64,000 nt of DNA from contig CM043970.1 of NCBI GenBank assembly GCA_014529385.2, positions 44,854,279 through 44,918,278 on the forward strand, read 5' to 3'. The notes beneath the pieces were generated by a model. It was not told where the DNA came from. It saw nothing but the letters and a program-made list of their open reading frames with translations, and ran no database searches. The translations under genes and the position numbers were made by a program. The stretch comes from Adiantum capillus-veneris. Its lineage: Eukaryota > Streptophyta > Polypodiopsida > Polypodiales > Pteridaceae. Every line of letters begins with the position of its first letter. Positions within the stretch are counted from its first letter, which is position 1. Positions 52,125 to 63,948 of the stretch are shown one piece after another.

Positions 52125-52241
52125 GCCTCTATATTGGTCTATGTATGCTCTGAAAGCGATCACAAGGTGAGAAGCATTTTGAGCAGCAATGCTTCAAATC
52201 AAGCTCTAATTGTTAGCAATTCAAATGGATCATCACAATAA
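51795..52241 (+). CDS. Small single-pass membrane protein, 84 residues, three exons
   Basis: Exons 51795-51802, 51907-52078 and 52167-52241 join in frame (8+172+75 nt). Introns begin GTAAGT and GTACTC and end TTTGCAG and CACAAG. The predicted product starts MAGVNNGQKRRVDM, has a basic, Gln-rich helix (LRQQRENRRAQQQK), then one membrane segment around residues 44-60 (CLVPVFGVTAAAAIAIYM) and a short polar tail ending SNSNGSSQ. There are no stops or frame breaks. The start follows a CT-rich leader. I do not recognise the family; a basic N-terminus followed by one membrane span suggests a tail-anchored or type II organelle protein. The second intron is short (88 nt), is mostly CT repeat and has a weak acceptor, so the last exon is the least certain part. 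Confidence 0.55.
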
Positions 52242-54371
52242 TATGTAAAGTTCTCGTCCCCTCTTCAATCCTCTTATATCGTAGCAATGGTTTGCAAATT
52301 GATATCACAATATATAGTTCTCCCCCCTTCAATCCTCTTATACAGTTGCAATGGTTGGCATTATCTAGGTTATGTTCCCTTGTAGCGGGCCGGTCTACAT
52401 CCAATGCACGCACTCACGATCGCCCACCTCTAGGTTGTTGTGGAGAACAGGTTGGTCCAGGACGTATTGTGTTAGACACCCATCATCGATGACGAGTGCA
52501 GCAATGGTAGTTGCTCATGGAAGTTGGTGTGTTGTGGTACGTTAGAGCCAATGGTGCTGATCGGATGTGCTTTGCCGTCAAAGCCAAAGGTGCCGATAGT
52601 CCAAAAACCAAGCCCGTTGTGCCAAAAACCTGGGAGGCTTCCATGCAATCGGAGCTCTAATTAGAGATTACATGATGTGGTCATGCTCCCCATTGAAGTC
52701 GTTACTCCTTGTCTCTTGGATAGCATCAAAGGAAGTTATTTGGCAAGCTACCCAAGGGGGGGGTTCCAAAGATGGTCTAGCATAGAGCAAGATTGCATGG
52801 CATCATTCTCTACCATCATGCGGCATCATGACCCAGGAGCATTTGTACACATTCTTCATTGCTTGCATTGTTCCCCTCGGGCATGTTGATTACGAGCATA
52901 CTACCATCGGTGGGGACATCTAGCCCTAGCCCCACTTCTACATATGCGGTGTAGCTACTCTCCTCACCATGATGATAGTGTGTGCGAATTTGATGACAAG
53001 TTTTACTTATGTAAATAATTTTTGAGAGGTTTATGCATGGGACATGCCCTTAACCACATGTGGTGGCTATTATAGAAATGTGTTTTTAGATCTTGATGTA
53101 GTAAGAATTTTTTAACGAATCCATAAATTTATTACAGAAAAAAAGAAATCCAACCATAAATCTACTAGCTTTCATATATCTTTTGCAGTTTGCAATATTT
53201 TGTAGTTCTTGCTTAATTATAGCTTTCAATTCTAATGGCTCTAATTTGCCTTTTACCCGGTTTTCTGAAGATTGAACAGCTTCAAACAAAAAAGAATCTA
53301 GTATTTGTCTCGAGAATTTTTTGGAATATGCTAAGAGAAGATTTAATTTAGAAGAAAAACTAAATGAGAGAAGCTTGGCAGAAAAGTTTTTTGACCTTGC
53401 ACCTTCACTTCTCATCTTGTAGATGTTTCAAAAGGTTTTTGATTTTTATGAAATTGGGGAGACAAGGAAACTTCTATTATAATCGATGTCTTAGAACACC
53501 AAGATTTGGATACTTCTATTATAATCGTTGCTTTACAGAGAACTAAGAGATCAAAATTATGGCTATGTTATTGTTGGGTCATTTTGTTTTTGTAGAGAAA
53601 TCTCAAGGAGGCAAGGAAAAGGACCATTGCGGTGAAGAAGGAGCATCCGGTTTCTAAGAAAAGTATGAAATTAGTGGATTTGTCGCTTGTGGCAAATAAT
53701 GGTATTCTTGTAAAATCAAGAAGTGCCTTTGTATGAAGGATTTGCTCTTGTTTACCATGAAAATTTTGCATGTACATCTACTTGGTTGTGGATTTGTCGC
53801 TTGCGGTGAAAAATGGCACTTGTAAAATCAAGAAGTGCCTTTCTATGAAGAATTCTCTCTTGTTTGCCATGAAAATTTTGCATGTAGAGCCACTTTGTCT
53901 TAATGATCTGTACAGAATCGCCCTTGTTTTTTGTACTTTTCCTCTTTGATGCGTCATAAGTGAGTAGTTGAGATGAATGCATGAACAGTGGATTAGTTAA
54001 TTAATATCACCTCTTGTGTAGAACAATTGAGAGAGAGAGAGTTGCAAATCCTATAGTAACGAAAACAGCTAGAGAGAAGTGCTTGCTTCTTCGCTTGTTG
54101 TTTAGCATGCACGACAGAGGACAATTGAAGGTCGTAATAGGGCCAAAACAAGCATGGGTTGGCCAATCTGCACCTTCATGTGTTGTGTTTTGTGTGTGTG
54201 TGTGTGCAATACTCAAGCTTGACACCTTCCAAAAATAACTTTTCCTCTATAAAAGTTTTCCACATGTAAACCTTTCCTTCTACAATAGCAAGTCTTTCAA
54301 TCTCACTAGACTCTTAACGAAATTTGATGTTTGAAAATTGTGAAACTCTACCTCTGTAGACCTCCCTCTAT
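52242..54371. other. Unclassified spacer with small tandem duplications
   Basis: Tandem duplication of about 70 bp at 52255-52370 (around TTCAATCCTCTTATA) and of about 115 bp at 53672-53895 (around AAATCAAGAAGTGCCTTT). No gene recognised. Confidence 0.45.
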
Positions 54372-54394
54372 CACTACAAGAGGTTATTCATATT

Positions 54395-54485
54395 AGCGAC
54401 GCTCAAAAAAAAAAATCCCGGCGTCGCTATGAGCGTCGCAAATTTACTTGTAAATTTGCGACGTTCACAGCGACGCCGGCTGGGC
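54395..54485. repeat. 5' subterminal repeats of the CACTA element
   Basis: GCGACGCTC, GGCGTCGCTATGAGCGTCGC and GCGACG occur in both orientations within 90 bp, with a hairpin around GCGTCGCAAATTTACTT. They are the probable binding sites of the TNP1-like protein. Confidence 0.8.
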
Positions 54486-54566
54486 TAAAAAAATAACAGA
54501 GAGCGCTCAAAAACTCAGATCTCAGATCTGAGTTTTTCGGCGCCCTCAAGCAAGGAGCAGGTAACG

Positions 54567-54604
<38 letters not shown>

Positions 54605-54695
54605 CTTCTCCACACACACACACACACACACGAGGAGAGGAAGGAGAGCCAGGTATGCTCCTTCCCTCTCCTCACTCTCATGTTCCCTTCCCCTC

Positions 54696-54760
<65 letters not shown>

Positions 54761-54765
54761 GTGTT

Positions 54766-54809
<44 letters not shown>

Positions 54810-54839
54810 AGTACAAACATAAACAAAAACGCACACACA

Positions 54840-55035
54840 TACATAAACAAAGAATGCACACACACATTGAGAGAGGAAAAGAGAGAGAGAGAGCATGCAT
54901 AAACAAAAAACGCACACATTGAGAGAGGAAAAGAGAGAGAACATGCATAAACAAAAAACGCACACATTGAGAGAGGAAAAGAGAGAGAGAACATGCATAA
55001 ACAAAAAAACGCACACATTGAGAGAAAAAGAGAGA
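54840..55035 (+). repeat. Four tandem copies of a unit of about 55 bp
   Basis: Units contain ATGCATAAACAAAAAACGCA followed by CACATTGAGAGAGG and a GA run. They lie in the 5' non-coding part of the CACTA element and create frames that look repetitive on the minus strand. Confidence 0.9.
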
Positions 55036-55089
55036 GAAACTAATTTAATGTCGTAGGAAACTAATTAAAATTAAAAGACCTAAAGATCT

Positions 55090-55172
55090 AGCAGACGAGG
55101 AGTTGAACTCAAGAGCTATTATTCAAGAGGGAAATGGCATAACCAATCTATCATACTTGGCATGGGTGATAG
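55090..55172 (-). ncRNA. tRNA-like / SINE-like sequence
   Basis: Read on minus, TGATAGATTGGTTATGCC resembles an RNA polymerase III A box (TRGCNNARYNGG) and, about 35 bp later, GAGTTCAACTCC resembles a B box (GGTTCGANTCC). The spacing fits a tRNA, but no complete cloverleaf can be drawn. It may be a SINE head or a decayed tRNA. Confidence 0.35.
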
Positions 55173-55240
55173 AAAGGTTATACCATTTATCTCTTTTTAT
55201 TGGCACACACATCCACACACGCGCACACACACAAGAAGAA

Positions 55241-55915
55241 GAGAGTTATAACGTCGTAGGAAACTATCCTAAAAGACGTTAAAGATTAGGTTAGATGTAG
55301 ACTTACGTTAAATTAAATTTAGGTTTATTTAAGTTAAATTAGATTAGATTTAGGTTTATTTTTAGTTAGATTTACGTTTATTTACGCTAGATTTAGATTT
55401 ACGTTATATTAGATTAGATTTAGGTCTCCATAGACTGCGATGCCTGCATGAAGCGGGTGAAGAAAGCCCTCAATGGAATATAGGGTATTGTTGCCTTCAC
55501 TCATGGTGGGCTCCGTCGATCCAAATGTACTGGTGAAATGTCTTCAGAAGATAGGGAAGAAGGTGGATCTTCAGGGCGGCAAGAGTCACTACATCCCCGA
55601 CAATGACCATCTAGACAATCTCTAGTCATTCAACAGCAACTTCAAAGTTAGTAACAAGAGCAAGAACGGTCCAAAGGGCCAATTGCTGTCGTCAAATATG
55701 GATGGAGATGAGGCAGCGTCACCGCCGGAAGTTAACTCTCACATCTTTAGTGATGGGAATGCCAACTCTTGCCGAGTTATGTGAAAAATTATGTGTGAAA
55801 TCAATTTTAAGGTTCTTATAATCCCTGTTAGTTTAGTTCTTTGTTTTTAATATAACATAATTTACGTTAGATTTAGATTTATGTTATATTAGATTAGACT
55901 TAGGTTTATTTAGGT

Positions 55916-55952
<37 letters not shown>

Positions 55953-56090
55953 AAGAAGAGAGTTTTAACGTCGTAGGAAACTATCCCAAAAGACGTTAAA
56001 GATTAGGTTAGATGTAGGCTTACGTTAAATTAGATTTAGGTTTATTTTTAGTTAGATTTACGGTTATTTAAGTTAGATCGAGTCCACGCA
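55241..56090 (+). repeat. Duplicated AT-rich block in the CACTA 5' region
   Basis: About 130 bp starting AACGTCGTAGGAAACTATCC and containing AAAGATTAGGTTAGATGTAG occurs at 55250-55395 and 55967-56085. A third partial copy starts near 55050. Between and around them are TTAGGTTTATTT-type short repeats. Confidence 0.85.
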
Positions 56091-56365
56091 AGAATTACTT
56101 ACGATTTAGGGTTTAGAGTTAGACGAACAGTGAAAAGATCTATTGTGAAAAGATGTTAAGATGCTATGAAGTGCTACAGCTAGAGGAGAGGCAAAGGGGT
56201 TTTGTCCACTACATGCAGTATCATGTAGACGTGGGTCTGTAGATTTCTTGTACCCACAAATATAGGTATTGACCAATAAAGACGAGATTATAACCCGGTG
56301 GTTCTGATCTCCGTGCACCTCTAGACCGAGGTGTGCGGGGATTGGACATGACTAGAGAATGTGAG

Positions 56366-56427
<62 letters not shown>

Positions 56428-56489
56428 GACGAAGAATGCCAATAGAATATTAAATTTGTTGTCCAGGTTATAAGATTTTTATCCTCATT

Positions 56490-59400
56490 ATGAGTAGTGA
56501 CGAGGATGTGGGACCGTCCAACCGAAACACCTATCTCTCAACGAGGGTCTTATGTCCTTGTAATCAATGCAAACATGCTGTGCGACGGACAAGACGTGTT
56601 TCTTTGCAGCACGTTCGCGAATTTGGCGAGTTCGATCCATCTATTATAGATCGAGTTGTTGCCAATTATAACTCGTCGGACTCTGACGCTGGCCAACAAG
56701 CAGCAATCTTGCAACCCAATAGACGTGTTCGCAGGCGCTTTGGTCAAGCAGCATATGTGAGGCCACAAGATGTAGCCTCTGACAGCTCGGGGGATGATCA
56801 TGTAGAGCACATTCCCAACGAGGCAATGTTTGAGCCCGAGATTGATGAAATGATCGAGACGATCATGGATTCAGAAAGGCTTATCTATGATGATATGAAA
56901 AGTGAAGCCGATACGCCATTGTATAATGGAGCACGTATGTTTAGATTGAAAGCACTCCTGGTTCTTCTCAACATGCACGCAAAGTTTGGATGGAGTGACA
57001 CTAGCGTCACAACGCTTTTTAGGTGATCTATTACAATTAGTTTACTTTAATAAAACTCTAAATGTATAATGATCTGATAGATTTTTACACGACTGTATCG
57101 TATTTTTATGTTGTGTAGATTGCTTAAAGAGCACATACTACCAGCTGACAATGTGATGCCAGATTCCCGAGATGAAGCAAGAAAGATTTTGCGAAACTTG
57201 GGGATGGATTATAATTCTATCCACGCTTGTCCTAATGACTGCATTCTTTTCAGAGGGGAATACATAGACATGGAGAAGTGTCCAAAATGTGATTCCGAAA
57301 GATATCGAGTAGATCTCCACGGGACAAAAATTCCACAAAAGGTTTTGCGACATTTTCCTCTGCTTCCTCGCATCAAGCATTTCTTCGAATGTAAGTCCAT
57401 GGCAGCCCTAGCATCATGGCATGAGGAGAATAAATCTTCGGATGGTGTGCTACGAATTCTTGCAGATTGCGCAGCCTGGAAACATATAGATGGAACATGG
57501 TCAGATTTTGCCAGGCCTGGCTATGGATGGCGTAAATCCATTTGGTCAAAGATCAACATCTTACAGTGTATGGCCCGTTGTCATCGTCAACTACAACATT
57601 CCCCCGTGGTTGACTACGAAGAAGGGGCACCTATGGCTAAGCTTGATTGTGCCAGGGCGATATAAAGTGGAGAATATGGATGTGTATCTTCGTCCACTAT
57701 TGGAAGAGCTACAACAATTGTGGATTGGCATAGAGGTGGTGGATATGAGCCGACACACAGGACGACGGAATGCTTTGATCAGAGGCATTCTAATGTGGAC
57801 CATGCATGACTATCCCAGGCTAACAGAATGCTCAGGTGATCTATTGACACTCCTCACTCAGACACTGTAAATCTTGTTTTTTCCCATAGTTGATCTATTA
57901 TCATGTGTATACATGCAGGGCTTCAAACAAGCGGATACAGAGCATGTGTCACATGTGGACCTAGACTGAATGCACGTAGGGCGCCCTCACTGAAGAAGCA
58001 AATCTACGAAGGTCATCAAGTGTATCTTCCAGAGAATCATGTGTTACGCGATGGCTTTTTGGGAAGAGAGCCACCAAGGATGTCTGCACAAGCATGGTTA
58101 GAGCCGAAGGAGATGTGCGATGACGGATTGCCTCCAGGGATGAAGAGACTATCTCTATGGTAGGAGTTACCATACTGGCCCCGACTCATGATCAATCACT
58201 TGCTCGATCCAATGCACATATTCAAGAATGTGGGTAATCTACTATGGGACCATCTGACCGGCAAGAAAGATACTTTGGGAGCCAGAGTTGACCTTAGAAA
58301 TGTGGATCGTATGGAGCAATATTGGCCGCAAACAGCGTCTGATGGATCGATAAAACTCCCTAAAGCACCATGGATTTTCACAGGAGCCCAAGAACGCAAA
58401 GTAAAAGAGACCATTCGATCTTTGCGGACCCCCACTGGCGTAATGCACTCGCTCCGAACGTGTTTTACTAAAGAAGGAAAGCTTACCGGTTTGAAGTCAC
58501 ACGATTGGCATAAAATGTGTCAGGTACGTTCATAGTGGACTTTAATATCATTGCATAAAATGTGGACTTTAATATCATTGCTGCACATACTTTACAGTTT
58601 ATTTTACCGGTTGCCATTGAGGGATGTTTGTCTCTCGACATCCGTAACATAATCTACAAACTTGCAAAGCTGGTGCAATGGATCTCACAAAAGGAGATCA
58701 ACGTAGACTCCATACCATTCGCCAAACTAAATGCTGTGGAGCTTGTGTGCATGTTTGAGAAACATTTTCCTACTACCATGCTAACCATTCAGGTGCATCT
58801 TCTTGTTCACATAGTTGATGAGGTGGAAATAGCTGGCACAGTTCATTCCAGATGGATGTTCTTCTTAGAACGTTTCATGAAAACGCTTAAGGGATATGTG
58901 CGTCAAAAGGCATGTCCGGAGGCTAGCATGGCAGAAGGTTGGTTGGTATCAGAGTCCCTAGTGTACATTGGAGAGTGGCTAGACGGATTTGATAAAGCCT
59001 GGGACACGCTATGGCGAACCATAGATGATGAGCGCATATCTGGGATTGTCATGTGCAATCTCGGTGTTGAGAAGAAGATGATGACGGAAGATCTAGAGGC
59101 TAAAATCAACCAATTTTGCATGCTTCACAATCCAGTGATGCAAAAGTGGATTTCACAATATGAGGATGCAAAGCAAGAGCGACAAAGGGCACGAATCGAG
59201 TGGAGACGGGGAAGACGACCACCGATGCACTATCCGACGGTTCTGGAGAGCCTACCAACATTCATGAGCTTAAGATGGTTGCACAACCAATTGAAAAGCG
59301 CACAACAATGCGGTGACGAAGTGACAGAGGAAGAGTGGGAGTACTCTCGGGGTTGCGCGACCAAGGTAAGTTTGCAATGTATGACTAGCTAGTGACTTTA

Positions 59401-60198
59401 TTTCTAAACGTTTGAACGGCCACTCATAATCTTTGTTCGTTGTAGTATAAGTCATACACAGCAGCATGGTGTAAAGGTCGACATTTTAGGATGGAACAGA
59501 TCAACAAAAAACGTTTTACTCAAGATTGTGGAATCATGGCAAAATTTGAACAGTTTAGTTGACGACGTTCCTCTGATGCAGATTCTGTGGTGGCGGAACT
59601 CACTTACTTCGGCACGCTACAGGAGATTTTGAGGATCGATTACAAAGGATTTTTTGTTGACTTGTTCGACGTGCAATGGTTCAAGATAATCATGGAGGGT
59701 CGCAACGCTACTATGCGTAGAGGAGAGTCTGGTTTTCTTGAGGTGGATTCTACTAAGAAATGGACTGACCTAAGAGACACTTTCGTACTACCCGAACATT
59801 GTGAACAAGTAAGTATGTAAATAGTTAACATCCCCCTTTTACAAGTTATGTGCTTGAAAGCTCTCATGTAAGTTATGTGGCTCTGGCAGGTAATATTTCA
59901 TCCTACAAAGTCTACATCAAACTGGTGGTACGTCATAGAGGTAGCCCCTCGTAGTGCAAGGACGTATGAAGGCTACCATGTGTCAATCACAACGGCATCA
60001 ATGGGGGAGATCAGAGAAGATGCTCAATCAGAAGCCGCTGCAGTGGTGCCAGACGAGCATCAAGATGCTACTACTCTATATGGGGTGCATGTAGAGGAGC
60101 TACAAAATGAAACAGAGGATATGTGTTTAAACGGAGAGCTCTATATAGATATAGGAAGTTATGCTGAGTTATGTGAGGATGCGAGAGAGATCTCTTAA
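56490..60198 (+). pseudogene. tnp2-like CACTA transposase gene with few lesions
   Basis: Start MSSDEDVGPSN. Exon blocks: 56490-57020 (CPCNQCKHAVRR, TPLYNGARM, KFGWSDTSVTTL); 57120-57835 (SIHACPNDCILF, CPKCDSERY, IPQKVLRHFPLLPR, then in another frame LAMDGVNPFG, WPVVIVNYNIPPW, MDVYLRPLLEELQ, MWTMHDY); 57920-58523 (CVTCGPRLN, LLDPMHIFKNVGNLLWDH, LKSHDWHKM); about 58590-59365 (DUF4218-type: MFFLERFMKTLKGYV, MAEGWLVSE); 59447-59812 and 59890-60198 (DUF4216-type). Lesions: one frame break at about 57510, TAG at 58161-58163 (SLW*ELPYW) and TGA at 59560-59562. The family cuts DNA at CACTA ends. It is otherwise full length, so the loss of function is recent or the breaks are sequence errors. Confidence 0.85.
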
Positions 60199-60470
60199 AG
60201 CCACAAATATTGTATTTGAACAATTTTGCTCCGTGTTGTAAAAGCTCTGGCTCTCTAAGTACCTTCCATGGTGTATAACACTCTTTTCTACTCGCGCTCA
60301 CATCTTTTGATTGAAAATTTTGATTTTTCGACTTGCCTCTTCTATCACTCAATTCATTGCGTCATTGTATTTATATGCGTCATTACGTCATTGTATTTAA
60401 TGGTCTTTGCGTCATTGTCTACTCTATTCATTCAATATTAAGTTTAAATATTTGTGTGTTTAATGCAGGT

Positions 60471-61780
60471 ATGGATGATGAGGAGTTTCTTTCTTCTTTG
60501 TCACCGCAGCAGAGACAGTGGTACGTGGAGCGTCATCGCTCTGGCGCATCATCGCGCGTTCCTACTCCATCCGCATCTCCCTCTCTTTCGGAGCATTCGG
60601 CGCGCTCCGAAGCTTCGGCGTCGACGAGACGATCTTCACACTCGTCTAGACACCGGCGTTCTAGTGGTGGCGGTGGCGGTTGTTGTGGGGATTCCGCTGC
60701 CGATGCCTCCACACCGCCTCGTGTTCGACGAGGCTCTTTACCCTCTCCTTCTTTGCCCGCCCCCACACCAGCCACAACATCGCCATCTACGCCAGGTTTT
60801 GCGCGGCTGACTGTTCCTAGCAGCTACACACCTCTACCTACTCGGCCAGGAGCCACCCCACTCGACACTCCTCGCTTCGGGGCCCAGACGCCGGTGGAGA
60901 CACCTGACGTCCGTACCCCCATCGACACGCCGCTAGAGACCCCTGCCGGGACATCCAGGTTCACGCGTCACCGGCCAGAGGGCTTGCGTTACTCCGTCGA
61001 CTTCAGCGGCGGCATCATCATGGATGATGACGGCAAGAAGGTGATCTCGCGCATGCGTGGTCTTTGCTCTCAGCTGTTTAGACACTACATACTAAACAAA
61101 TGGAGTGATGTACCAAGTGATTTAAAAAACAGAGTCATCAGCATACTTCATGATGAGTTTCCCGTTCCAACACGGGATCAGCGCTTCAATGAAGACCTGA
61201 TGAAGATTCGAATGCGCGAATACTGCAAACACAAGCGTTCCGAAGTGCAAAAAGCAATCAAGCATGGGTGGAGCAGGCCAGATTGGCTGGCCAAAGAAGA
61301 TTGGAAGAATGCGAAGAAAGCAGCGCGCGAGAATCCCGACAAGTGGAAGCAACAAAAGGATGCAGCCAGAGTGCGAGTAGAGGCAGGGAGCTCGCACCAC
61401 TTGGGGAACGGTAGATGGGCATCATTTGAGGCCGATTTTGTAAGTGTTTTCGCATTGCTCTTTATGTTCGATAGTTTAGGGTTTATGAGTTTTTTAATTC
61501 TAACATAATGAAATCTTTGTATGTTTTGACAGTGGTCGATGACAGGACCTGATCCCACACCGTACAAGCGCGAGTACGCAGGTAGGAAGGGCTTAAACGC
61601 CTTGATGGACATTCTCAGTTCTCGCGGCGGCATGGTTAGTATTAGGGTTTACTCTTTTCTATTTTTTGTATTGTTTTATAAATGTCGTTATATGTTTATA
61701 CTTACTGAAAGCTGTCTTATTGTCTTTTTTTGCAGAATCCGACAGATACGCCGCTTGGACGCGATGAGACGTCTGACTAG
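60471..61780 (+). CDS. TNP1/TNPA-like protein of the CACTA element, 371 residues
   Basis: Exons 60471-61439, 61533-61634 and 61736-61780 join in frame with GT..AG borders (GTAAGT at 61440, TTGACAG before 61533, TTTGCAG before 61736). The N-terminal 190 residues are Ser/Pro/Thr/Arg-rich and disordered. Residues about 200-320 are helical and basic (LNKWSDVPSDLKNRVISIL, RSEVQKAIKHGW, KKAARENPDKWKQQKDAARV), like plant En/Spm TNP1-type proteins. These bind subterminal repeats, bring the ends together and can act on promoter methylation. The start MDDEEFLSSLSPQQRQW follows an acceptor-like GCAG at 60467, so a leader exon may exist. The coding region is GC-rich compared with its surroundings. Confidence 0.75.
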
Positions 61781-62159
61781 ACGACGTCAGTTTAGCCGTA
61801 GCTAGATAGCATTAGTTTAGGGTTTCTCATAGCTTATGTATCATGAGACGGATTTTATACGTCTTTTTGAACCATGTATATTATTGACAAATTACATTTG
61901 TCACCGAAGTTCATTTTGCCAATCAATTCTTTATGCCTATGATGTTGTACAATTGTCATTATTACATTTGCCAATCAATTCATTTTGCCTATGATGTGTA
62001 CAATTGTCAATTTTACGCTTGTCAATTTTGCAAACAATGCGTCTTGTGGGTGACTATTTTGGGTCTATTATCTACCCTTGCACTTTTTTTAAAAAGTGAA
62101 TCAAGTACAATATGGTTGATGGGTGGCAAGGCATTCAATGCACTGTCACCAAAAAAAAT

Positions 62160-62345
62160 TTCTCTCGGGCGTCGCTATTTATGGCTCTGGAGCGTCGCTA
62201 TAGACTTCTGTGTAAACGTCGCTATAACCGTCGCTATGACCGTCGGTATGAGCGTCTCTATATAGCGACGCATATAGCAACGCTATTAGCGACGGTTTTA
62301 GCGACGCCGGGGGTTATAAAAACCCAGTGTATTTCCGTCGCTAAC
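62160..62345. repeat. 3' subterminal repeats of the CACTA element
   Basis: GCGTCGCTAT, CCGTCGCTATGA, AGCGACG and GCGACGGT follow each other in both orientations up to 30 bp from the TIR. Confidence 0.85.
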
Positions 62346-62550
62346 AGCGTCACAAGAGCACACAACCTCTTGTAGTGTATTAAAACTCATCCACATGCAA
62401 ATAGTTTTCTTCAAGATATAACCCTTCTTTTTGGTAAGAGAGCATCTTCCTAGATTCCATCAATTTTTTATTTTTGTAAATCATATAGGTCGACTTTATT
62501 TTGAAACCAAAAGTAATGGATGGTTTCTATAGTGTTCCATTTAAAGTGTA

Positions 62551-62741
62551 TTCTTTGATGTTCATTGGTTAGCAAGCAACTTAGAGCTGGCACAATTTTC
62601 CTTAGTGTCGTCCAATTTTTTCCTCTTAACATAGCTGAATTTTTATTCTTTGATGTTCATTGGTTAGCAAGCAACTTAGAGCTGGCACATTTTCTTCCTT
62701 AGTGTCGTCCAATTTTTTCCTCTTAACATAGCTGAATTTTT
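62551..62741 (+). repeat. 95-bp tandem duplication
   Basis: Two adjacent, almost identical units starting TTCTTTGATGTTCATTGG at 62551 and 62646. Confidence 0.95.
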
Positions 62742-62883
62742 AAAGATCTAAATAGGGTGTAGAATTGTATAAGTGGTGTATAAATTATGAGTATTTGTAG
62801 AATTAAATATCACATAATATACAAATCAAAATGTTTAGGACCGTTTCTTTTTTAATAGCAAAAAAAGATCATTGCTATCATAA

Positions 62884-62887
<4 letters not shown>

Positions 62888-62939
<52 letters not shown>

Positions 62940-62974
62940 TTTGTGTGTGTTGTGTGTGTGTGTGTGTGTGTGTG
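62888..62974. repeat. Compound microsatellite (CT)n-(GT)n
   Basis: About 48 bp of CT then about 35 bp of GT, followed by a short inverted CACACAC. The open frame across it is an artefact. Confidence 0.95.
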
Positions 62975-63926
62975 TCACACACACACAACGAAATGGAGTG
63001 CACATACTACTTTGTTCTTTACAAAGGAAGGCACATTATAGTATTATAAATTACTCTTAAGAATTTTTTATGGTAGTATTTTGTTCATCTACATGTTCGG
63101 CTATGTAGTGAGGATATTCGATGCACTGCTGGATGTGCATTGTAGGGGGGTTTGTTAATGCTTTTCGAGATTTATGGTTTTTTTTTTTTGTGTGCATGTG
63201 TTGTTTTGCAAATTTGGCGGCATTTTCTCAAGTCTTTGGTGTTCACATAGGTTGCATGTGAGTGTCCTATCCTTCTCTTCTATTGCACACGCATACACAC
63301 AATACGTGCATGCACGTAAATATGCAAATAAATAAAGATGCACATTAATTTGTCAATAATCTAAACACGCTATGTCCGCACACGCTTTTAAATTTTAAAA
63401 AATTAAAAATGCTAACTTTGTTATTTTATAAATTTTATTAAAAATTATTATGAACAAACAAACAATAAAAAAAAGTTAATTTGATTTAGATCAATTTATA
63501 ATTAGTTTTTATGTTTTTATAATATTTATAATTAGTTTTTATGTTTTTATATAAATTAACTTAAAAGTTAATATATTATGTTGTTTTTTAAAATTGTTGT
63601 CGATTGTAGGTATTGTAAATGTTGTACGATAGTATGGTGTGTCCTTGTGCACGATGCAAGCATCAAATCTTTCAAAAATGAAAGCTTTGTGATTAACACA
63701 TACGTAATAACAATATATATCCTATAGAAAAACTGCAAGATCTGTGTTATTGATCTCATGATCATCCGGAGGCAATCAATCAGCCCCCACAAATAGATAT
63801 TTCTTTAATCTCATCATAGAAAAGGTCAATATAAAATAAAATGCCACCGCCAGTTTATCCCATCGATAGTTAATGTCACATTCCAAGAAGTTGAGATGGA
63901 ACAAATGTTAGATGTGTTCTTTGTAC
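62975..63926. other. AT-rich spacer, no gene seen
   Basis: Poly-T at 63177-63189 and a very AT-rich part at 63390-63600. Nothing recognised. Confidence 0.4.
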
Positions 63927-63948
63927 ACACACACACACACACACATAG

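Larger units (their letters stand above)
54372..62377 (+). mobile_element. Complete CACTA (En/Spm) element, 8006 bp
   Basis: Perfect 14-bp terminal inverted repeats, CACTACAAGAGGTT at 54372-54385 and AACCTCTTGTAGTG at 62364-62377. A 3-bp target duplication TAT lies on both sides (54369-54371, 62378-62380). Subterminal GCGTCGCTAT/GCGACG words cluster in both ends, six or more at 62160-62345. Inside are a tnp2-type gene (56490-60198) and a TNP1-like gene (60471-61780), both on +, in the usual En/Spm order. Ends and the second gene look intact; tnp2 is damaged. Confidence 0.95.

Noticed and set aside
55300-55440. Telomere-like TTTAGGT repeats
   Set aside because: Irregular words (TTAGGTTTATT, TTAGATTTACG), not TTTAGGG tandem repeats.
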